A stretch of 15,238 nt of DNA from the NCBI RefSeq assembly GCF_000003605.2, contig NW_003150758.1:69408-84645 (forward strand), in the 5' to 3' direction. The position numbers were made by a program, and so were the translations under genes. Source of the DNA: Saccoglossus kowalevskii. Lineage: Eukaryota > Hemichordata > Enteropneusta > Harrimaniidae. The notes beneath the pieces are model-generated. The model did not search any database and had not been told where the DNA came from. It saw only the letters and a program-made list of their open reading frames with translations. Below, piece by piece: positions 1 to 15,238 of the stretch; the first letter of the stretch is position 1, and each line of letters opens with the position of its first letter.

Positions 1-105
1 CTGTTCAGCCGACAAGCAAAGCGGTTTGTGGAAATAAATGAAGAAACTTGCAATGATTTATTAAAAGATTGTGAGCATCAAAAATGTCACCCAATTGAAG
101 ATTAA
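1..105 (+). CDS. C-terminal end of an unidentified protein (partial last exon)
   Basis: Frame 1 is open from the left edge for 34 codons and stops at TAA (103-105). The peptide begins LFSRQAKRFVEINEET and ends HQKCHPIED. It is charged and helical-looking, has three cysteines, and reads like real coding sequence, unlike the AT-rich DNA after it. I do not recognise the family and infer no function. The start of the exon and all upstream exons are outside the window. The gene would converge tail-to-tail on ZFR, and a good poly(A) signal lies 3.4 kb downstream on the same strand. The main alternative is a chance open frame, since only 34 codons are visible. Confidence 0.6.
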   Translation: MFSRQAKRFVEINEETCNDLLKDCEHQKCHPIED

Positions 106-488
106 AGATATTTGTTATTCTTGTGAAATAGATTTGTTTTAAATGAATTACGGTTAATATATGATCTGCAGTGTTATTTTAGGTTTGTTTTTTATTTTTT
201 ATATTGTTTATACTTAATGAACACAAACTTCCTGTATTTATTATTATTTTCTACATGCAAATGTGGTTAGGAATCCAGAAAGTTTGTTTGTCAAATGTGA
301 CTGCTGTTCATCAGATGTAAACGAACAAGTCATGTTGTACATGACAAATCGTAGTTGTGGTCAAGTCAAGTCTCAAATAACAATATGAAAAATATTTTTT
401 TAGTTCCAGGCAGTCATAACCTGAAACAGGGACTTGTTGTTATGGGGTTTGTCTATTCATAAGTGCATCTGTCAGTCCACCTGGCATA

Positions 489-1525
489 TTTCTCAGACAT
501 ACCTAGACCAATTTTGTTTAAAGTTGGTACAAAGCAGAGGTGGAAATTGGTGGTTGTCCCAGGTAACAATATTGTCATGGGACAACCAAATTTTGAAACC
601 AGTTGCCCGATTGGACAACCACACAAATTTATATTGTGTAATTGTTTGAATTGAAATTATAGACAACTCCATTTTCATGTGGAAAAAGTTTTCAGCGAGG
701 TTTTCACACTGGGCAATCAGGTAATTTTCCCTGAAATAGGAGAGATGTATGCACCTTGACTTCAAAAATCAGCATTTGAAATTGTCACAAACCATTTCTC
801 AGGCATACTGCCTGAACCAATTTCTTTCAGATTTTGCATTGACATTACTAATGCACAACTGTTTCTCAGGGATTCCTGAACTGATTTTATTCAAACTCAC
901 TATGAAACATGTGTTAGAACTGCATGTCAGACTTTGTGATTTGATTCAAAATGGCCAACTGGCGGCCATGTTGGTTGTTACATTCATGTACCCTTAACCA
1001 TTTCTGTGACACTTAATTTTGTTGAAAGTAAGTACAAAAGACTATATTTAATTATATGTATGGTATTTGCTTTTTATTTCAATCAATGACCTATGGCTAA
1101 CTGGTGGCCATTTTATCCAAAATAAAAAAAAAAAACAATTTGCATACGTCAACTGTCTCTCAGGCATGCCTGGGCCGATTTTAATCAAAATTGGTTTGAA
1201 CAACTCATTTGATTGGTTACAGATGCATGTCAATTCAAAATGGCTCATTGGCATTCATATTTGTTTTATTTTCATGCGTGCTTAACCATTTCTCAGATAT
1301 GATCTGATCAATTTTGTTTTTATTCAGTTGATTACTGATGCACATCACTTATTTTTTTGCTATTGGATTAAATATAGCCCATTTTATTTGTGTGCTATAC
1401 ACTTTCGTTGATTTGGTTTATGTTGTGAATATACCTCTCGGCTCCTTTGGGGTTTGGGTGATTTTGTTTGATCACAATATCATTAAATTGGCTCAGTCAT
1501 ACCTGAACCAATTTTATTCGAACAC
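489..1525 (+). repeat. Cluster of degenerate short repeats
   Basis: A core close to TTTCTCAGGCATACCTGAACC followed by AATTTTATTCAAA recurs on the same strand at about 489-522, 795-830, 862-895, 1156-1190, 1289-1322 and 1491-1525. Two copies are accompanied by a second module that reads GGCCAACTGGCGGCCATGTTG at 954-974 and GGCTAACTGGTGGCCATTTT at 1095-1114. Spacing is irregular, about 65 to 310 bases, so this is not a clean tandem array. It looks like an old, diverged array or nested copies of one dispersed repeat. Short open frames here arise from the repeat and are not genes. Confidence 0.7.
551..588. repeat. Perfect 11-bp hairpin
   Basis: TGGTTGTCCCA (551-561) and TGGGACAACCA (578-588) are perfect reverse complements. 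The 16-base spacer itself contains the palindrome ACAATATTGT (566-575). A third partial arm, TTGGACAACCA, follows near 613-623. It may be part of the surrounding repeat cluster or a small fold-back remnant. Confidence 0.7.
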
Positions 1526-2055
1526 TCACGTTTTATTTTGTGATTTGAAAAATCAACTTGTCTATGCATGGATTATGCAATTTTGATATACAAGAGCAAT
1601 GCCAGAACTGTGCTACTTTGATTGAAAAAAAAAATGGATAAGGTGCCATTTGAAGAACTGATAACACAATTTTTATGGAATACTCCCTGAGCATTTATTT
1701 GTCTTATCTTCCACTTTCACGGTTTCAATTGAGTCACTAAAAACTGGATGGGGACTCAATCTGTTTTTTGTGAGTGACCCTGATTAACCAGAGTCCATCT
1801 TGTTCCTAACAGTGAAAATAAAAAACAAAACACCCAAAAAATCGTTTTAGTGAAAATTAATTCCAGCTAAATAAAGTATTTCACAGTATTATCAACAACA
1901 CTTAGTTTTACAATTGTTCAATATTGACGTGAATCTGAGTACTGATTTCTGTAATATCAGTGAAATGAGAATTCTTTTCATGTGCAAAATTATCTACCAT
2001 ACTTCCCATAGTATAAGCTCACACCTGTTTTTAGACATTTAACGAGTCGAGGGCA

Positions 2056-2070
2056 CCCCCCCCCCCCCCC
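2056..2070 (+). repeat. Homopolymer tract of 15 C
   Basis: Fifteen consecutive C follow GGGCA and precede GGTG. It is isolated in AT-rich sequence, and its length is prone to both replication slippage and sequencing error. Confidence 0.9.
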
Positions 2071-3476
2071 GGTGTTTTTACAGGCATCGACTTACGGTAC
2101 ATTTATAAAATATGCAAGTAATTGTTAACCTTTTTCACTACCCGTTCAGTCTATCACAAAAGAATTCTGTTTAGTCTACTCTATCCTTCAGAATATTGAG
2201 ACAAAAATAGGCAATTTATTTTAGTAAAACTGAAACAAACAAATTTGGGCAGGAAAGTTGATGGAGAAAGGGTTAATTTAACAGATTTGCACCCAAACCT
2301 ATTCAGATCTTGGAAATGTTCCATCTGATGCTCGAGACACAACGTTCACAAAGCAGACTCTCTCAAAAAAAAACCCCACATTTTAATTCTTTCTAAGATT
2401 TTAATCATGACATATAGCCAATGTGAAATTGCATCTATTTGGTTCAAAATTAACAAATTATAGAGACTATGCAAAATGTTTCCCCAAATTTGGGCTGGGA
2501 AAAATATCAGGCTCTACTCATTTTGAAAAAATTAGTTTCAGAAAAATCAATTCTTGGTGAAGCCCTAATTTGTATCAGATGTTTGAATGAATATCACAAT
2601 GACAAATTCCAGAAAATTTTGAATTTATATTGAATATAATCTATCAAAGTCGGGCACTGATTTTTTTTTTTCATTCTTTTTATCAGACTTTCATCACTTT
2701 GTGAAGATTTTAAATTATTACTTCAAGATGGCGCAATATCTATAAAATTCATGATGCCACCATGAGCATGTACAAAAACAATTACGCAGACTTAATATTT
2801 TCATGAAATTTGCACCAAATATCAGAAACTGTTTCACTAGCTATTTATTTTCCCTATTTCTAAAGCACTTTTCTCTATGAATAAGAGGCTGAATAGGACA
2901 GTTATAAGCTAAATAAGTGTTTGGCACAGATGTTATGTTTTTGCAGCAAGTCTGGTGTGTAACATTGTTAAATGATGTTTACATTATAGATCATAGAGGG
3001 GTATACGTTCCATTGTTGGATTCTACTGTAATTGAAGTAGGGGCCAATATTAGCTTGTAATTTGGAGGGGTGGAGGTCTATTTTTGCAACGCCAATGTTA
3101 AATCCTACTGTCATTGCAGGTTAGAAGCCAATGTTATAATTGTTATTTATGCCAGCCAGCCTGCCTGTAAGAAGGAAATGAAACTGGGGTCGTAGATAAT
3201 ATTTGAATTAAAGGGGATTGATTCCACAGCAAATGTGAATGACACTTTTGAGCCAGACGACTAAAATCCATTTTTTATGATACATTGTATTTGTGTGTAT
3301 TTAAATGAAGATAGTTCTGATGTTATTTAACTGACTGGTTTTGTTTGAATAGTAATTATTTACAAAGACTAAGAGTACAGTAAATGTATAATTTAATTTA
3401 ATCCAGTGTACTGTGTGAACTAGCCTGAAATGGCAGAAAACAATTGATATGCTTATGTTAGCCTAATTTGTACAGC

Positions 3477-3482
3477 AATAAA
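3477..3482 (+). promoter_or_regulatory. Candidate poly(A) signal of the plus-strand gene
   Basis: AATAAA is followed within about 25-45 bases by a T/GT-rich run (TGTAATCTTGTGCTTTCTTTG, about 3500-3520), the arrangement expected for animal 3' end formation. Upstream sequence is AT-rich with TGTA motifs. The call is inferred from sequence only. Confidence 0.5.
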
Positions 3483-3505
3483 TGTTGCCAAAATGTATTC
3501 TGTAA

Positions 3506-3689
3506 TCTTGTGCTTTCTTTGTGCCTCAGTTTTGCAGTAAATAAGACACCAAGATGCAGGGTGTTCAGAATGTGATTAGTTTTGCAAGTCACAATATTGG
3601 TGTCCGTATAACGACTTTGCATTCATGGTAATTTGAGATTCAATGTAATCAAAGTTGTATGGTACGTTTCAAGGATGACATGATTGCCT
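3506..3689. other. Intergenic stretch left of the TTAA element
   Basis: A short AT-rich stretch follows the candidate poly(A) site of the plus-strand gene and runs to the inverted-repeat element. I see no gene, repeat or structured site in it. Confidence 0.5.
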
Positions 3690-4707
3690 TTAAGGTAGCG
3701 AGACTATTATTTGTGTTGAAATTCACTATAAACTTTCATGTGATAAAGTCAACATAATATAGAAAGTCATGTAAGTTGGTTAAAATGTAGATTTTCTGAC
3801 GGGAAGCAAAGCAGCCTCAGTAGTTTAACAAAATCAATAAATAACACAGGTTTAATCTGTGTGCCTACAAGTTTCAAAGATAAACTCAAGACAAAGCAAT
3901 GTTAGGATGTGTTATCTGACACACAATTAGCGTTTCCAAACATTTGAGTGGTTTGTCTCCACCCGTTTGTTTCAGACACAAGGTCATACAGCCACTGAGA
4001 AAAATCATTGAATTTGGTGTTCTCAACTGCCGAATTTATCGAATTACAGCTATCCCATTCCTTTATTTTTTTGGTTTCCAATAGCCTTACACATTTGGAT
4101 GCCTCTACACATGTTAAAACAGACCTTGTTGGGAAAACAAATTGTGCCGATAAACAAGCTTGAACATTTTTGTGCTGGATGTTTTCTAGGAGTTTATGTT
4201 GTTCAAAATACAAGGTTTTAACAAAAAATAACATATACTTATTGTCGTCGGATTAACACCAAATTTCCACAGCTTTAAGGTGAGAGGAACTTGAATGTGT
4301 CCAGAGAAACTATTTTATCGATTATTTACCAACGAGTTGTGGTTTAGTTGGGGGCAATGCGACTAAAACAGTAATTGAAATTCAGCACACTAAATTTTAA
4401 AACGCGTTGCTTGCATAAAACTGACCAGACACATTCAATTTACCAGACTATTGAACAACTAGGAAAAGTAAAAAAATACTTATCGCCCAGCATAAATGCG
4501 TAATTATTTTTTTACAGAAAAAGTAATTTTTCACCTTTGATTAAGTAACGGGTCATAGAATGCAGATACGGGCATGGCAAACACACCTTTGCAAAGCTTG
4601 AAGTCTGGCGATTCTAAAAATATATACTTTCCTGGGTCTATTTGTAGTCATTTGGTCACAATTAGACGATGAAAACGAGTAAGCAAATAATAGTCCCGCT
4701 ACCTTAA
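3690..4707. mobile_element. Non-autonomous DNA transposon with TTAA flanks (piggyBac-like layout)
   Basis: The left end TTTAAGGTAGCGAGACTATTATTTG (described by position 3689-3713) and the right end at 4684-4708 are reverse complements over 25 bases with one mismatch (A3701 against the equivalent of G). TTAA sits at both borders (3690-3693, 4704-4707), leaving a 20-bp terminal repeat starting GGTAGCG. Duplicated TTAA is the target-site hallmark of the piggyBac superfamily, but the ends do not start with the usual CCC, so the superfamily is inferred. The 1 kb interior has one 110-codon minus-strand open frame (3902-4234) without recognisable transposase motifs. The copy therefore cannot move itself. 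Confidence 0.7.
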
Positions 4708-4708
4708 A

Positions 4709-5590
4709 TGGAAACTAGACTCGCACAAAGTGTAGTTTGAGATCCAATTTAGAATGAGGGGGGAAAATATGAATGTCGTGAAGATGCAGTCGAGCCATTG
4801 ATTTTCATCTAGAACAGTTATTGCCACTGATTGAACTTCCATGAACTGGTTTAACTTGTCAAAAATTGTTACGGAATATCAACACACCTGAAAAGGAATA
4901 AATTCCAGAATTTTGTTTATCACCACTTTATGACTGTAAAGGCATTTTAACACTCATTGTCCACTTTGCTACAGTAATGGCTTTTATACTTATTATTCAT
5001 CTCCAAAGGAAAATAAACCGAGTTTGTATTCATGAAGTATGAAGTGGGAGATGCTTGAATGAATAGACAAGTTTTTTCCTTGTCATATCAATATACATGT
5101 ATGCAATAAGATTGCCAGCGACCCAGATTCAAGTATGGTTTCCTTGTAATCCAATTTGAATGTTTTAACAGTGACAAGTTACTAGTACTCAATTAGTATA
5201 CTTTTCAAAAAAACATTGTACACGCAGTTTGAAATGGAACATCGTTGATCACAATAAAATCATGCGTAAAACTCATTCCTGCAAGAAAACTTGTTTTGCC
5301 ATAGACACAAATTTAGGGAATGTACATTTATTTTTAATGTTTCTACGTTTCATTATTCTGTAAAAAAAAACATTCCATCTGCGCAAAGGATGTTTCAGAG
5401 ATGGCCTACAAGACTTTGGAGCTAGATAGAACAGCGCCCTCTTATGACCATGACACAAAACTTGTGTTACAGGATGCTTCCTATAAAGGTGTGCTCCAAC
5501 TGATTGAAAAATCTCAGAGGGAGGTTGATTGAACACTTCCTGCTCAGATAGTTGGTCAGATGCGACATAATCAGAACACAATTAAGCCAC
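4709..5590. other. Intergenic DNA between the two converging genes
   Basis: I find no gene in this stretch. A minus-strand open frame at 5273-5581 (102 codons) has no recognisable domain and begins just past the predicted ZFR poly(A) site, so I treat it as chance. A further minus-strand AATAAA at 5327-5332 could serve as an alternative, more distal ZFR poly(A) signal. Confidence 0.5.
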
Positions 5591-5605
5591 TAGTATGCAC
5601 TTTTC

Positions 5606-5611
5606 TTTATT
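5606..5611 (-). promoter_or_regulatory. Candidate ZFR poly(A) signal
   Basis: On the minus strand this reads AATAAA. It is the first such hexamer downstream of the ZFR stop codon, about 390 nt away, and a moderately GT-rich stretch (TTAATTGTGTTCTGATTATG) follows it. Cleavage would fall near 5580-5595. A second AATAAA at 5327-5332 is an alternative. Confidence 0.55.
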
Positions 5612-6000
5612 GCATCGTACTTTCAAAACTTGTGGTTTGTTTTCCACCTGCAGTGACTAAACAAAAATAATTGCGAAATTCAAAACAAATGAAAGAATAA
5701 TTTCAATCCATGCACATGATTCAACAAACTGGACAAAAACACATTAATACCTGCATTCAAACATTTAAATCTGGTTCCACAATCTGCCCGTATAACAGTA
5801 ATATATTCTAAAGTGAACACTAAACAAGGAACATCCAGCCACATGTATTCTAGGCGATTGGAACTCCCATTAAAAAAATAACAAAAGGCAACATATAAAT
5901 GTACCATAATATATATCTTTAACAACTATCAGCGTATGAAACTTGTCTATTTCACAAACAAATTATTCTGTTAACAAGTTTTTTTCCCCACAAGTTATAG
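5612..6000 (-). other. ZFR: ZFR 3' UTR
   Basis: This is the non-coding stretch between the TGA at 6001-6003 and the first minus-strand AATAAA. It is AT-rich with no repeat or conserved structure I can see. The extent depends on the predicted poly(A) site. Confidence 0.55.
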
Positions 6001-14928
<8,928 letters not shown>

Positions 14929-15238
14929 CTGTATAAATAATCGAGAAAATAAAATATTACCCTTAACTAGCACATGATGAACTGAAATTGTCATTTTGAT
15001 AATTTCTTGAGTACTCCAGAGTAGAGTAATAGATCAAATATGACAATACTCATTTTTCTTATTACCGTAAAAACTCAATCAATTCGGCCATGTAAAAATA
15101 AATATTTTTGGGGGTGGGCCAATTGATTGAATAAATGTAGAAAATATGTTTCTGAAGTGGTCGATTTGTTTGAATAATTTTTCAGCGTTTTAAAACTGGG
15201 TTCGAAGTGTGTATCACCGGTAACTGAATAAATATATA
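14929..15238 (-). other. ZFR: 3' end of the ZFR intron preceding the first exon in the window
   Basis: This runs upstream of the TATACAG acceptor to the window edge, with no exon visible. It includes a short near-perfect inverted repeat (15075-15089 with 15117-15130), perhaps the edge of another small element cut by the window. Confidence 0.6.
15075..15130. repeat. Short inverted repeat, possible transposon edge
   Basis: TCAATCAATTCGGCC (15075-15089) and GGCCAATTGATTGA (15117-15130) pair over 14 bases with one extra C in the left arm. A related third stretch, GGTCGATTTGTTTGAATAA, follows from about 15159. Without sequence past the right edge it cannot be classified. Confidence 0.45.

Larger units (their letters stand above)
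106..3500 (+). other. Probable long 3' UTR or downstream flank of the plus-strand gene
   Basis: No convincing coding frame exists here on either strand; the open frames are short and lack family motifs. The stretch is AT-rich and holds degenerate repeats (about 489-1525), a perfect hairpin (551-588), a C tract (2056-2070) and a partly duplicated segment (about 3010-3130). AATAAA motifs occur at 1870-1875 and 3477-3482. The second has the better downstream context, so a 3.4 kb 3' UTR is possible. A shorter UTR ending near 1890 followed by intergenic DNA is equally allowed by the sequence. Confidence 0.4.

Noticed and set aside
3902-4234. 110-codon minus-strand open frame as a transposase or host gene
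   Set aside because: It lies inside the TTAA-bounded element, but no catalytic motif or family similarity is visible; kept only as part of the element.
5273-5581. 102-codon minus-strand open frame as a separate gene
   Set aside because: No recognisable domain or splice context; it starts just past the predicted ZFR poly(A) site in AT-rich intergenic DNA.

Overview
The window is animal nuclear DNA. The introns are AT-rich, have GT..AG borders and run from about 0.15 to 1.4 kb, and a conserved metazoan RNA-binding gene fills the right half. Protein similarity and remnants of cut-and-paste transposons suggest a marine invertebrate; I cannot name the species. I found no bacterial operon, CRISPR array, rRNA or convincing tRNA.

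Layout: (1) Positions 1-105 (+) are the last codons of an unidentified gene, ending at TAA. A long non-coding stretch follows, probably its 3' UTR, up to a good poly(A) signal at 3477-3482. It contains a cluster of degenerate repeats (about 489-1525) and a 15-base C tract. (2) Positions 3500-5600 lie between two converging genes and hold a 1.0 kb element bounded by TTAA and 25-bp inverted repeats (3690-4707). (3) Positions 5606-14928 (-) are the 3' part of the ZFR gene (zinc finger RNA-binding protein). I resolved sixteen coding exons by eye. All have GT/AG borders, and their phases join into one uninterrupted frame of 2043 nt (680 codons plus TGA at 6001-6003). The 5' exons, which should encode the first two zinc fingers, lie beyond the right edge.

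The ZFR part encodes a Ser/Thr/Ala/Pro-rich linker, the last C2H2 zinc finger, a charged Arg/Glu/Trp-rich helix, the whole DZF dimerisation domain with an acidic insertion, and a basic then acidic tail. In known animals ZFR is a nuclear and cytoplasmic double-stranded-RNA-binding protein that pairs with NF45-type DZF partners and affects splicing and RNA editing.

The ZFR introns carry several insertions: a hAT-like element (9959-10824), a TA-flanked MITE (13040-13251), a probable second hAT end (7496-7512), and a compact inverted-repeat structure with internal hairpins (8264-8381). That last structure sits just inside an intron whose 5' splice site is weak, and it is the least explained item here. 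I see no clear undescribed multi-gene system.
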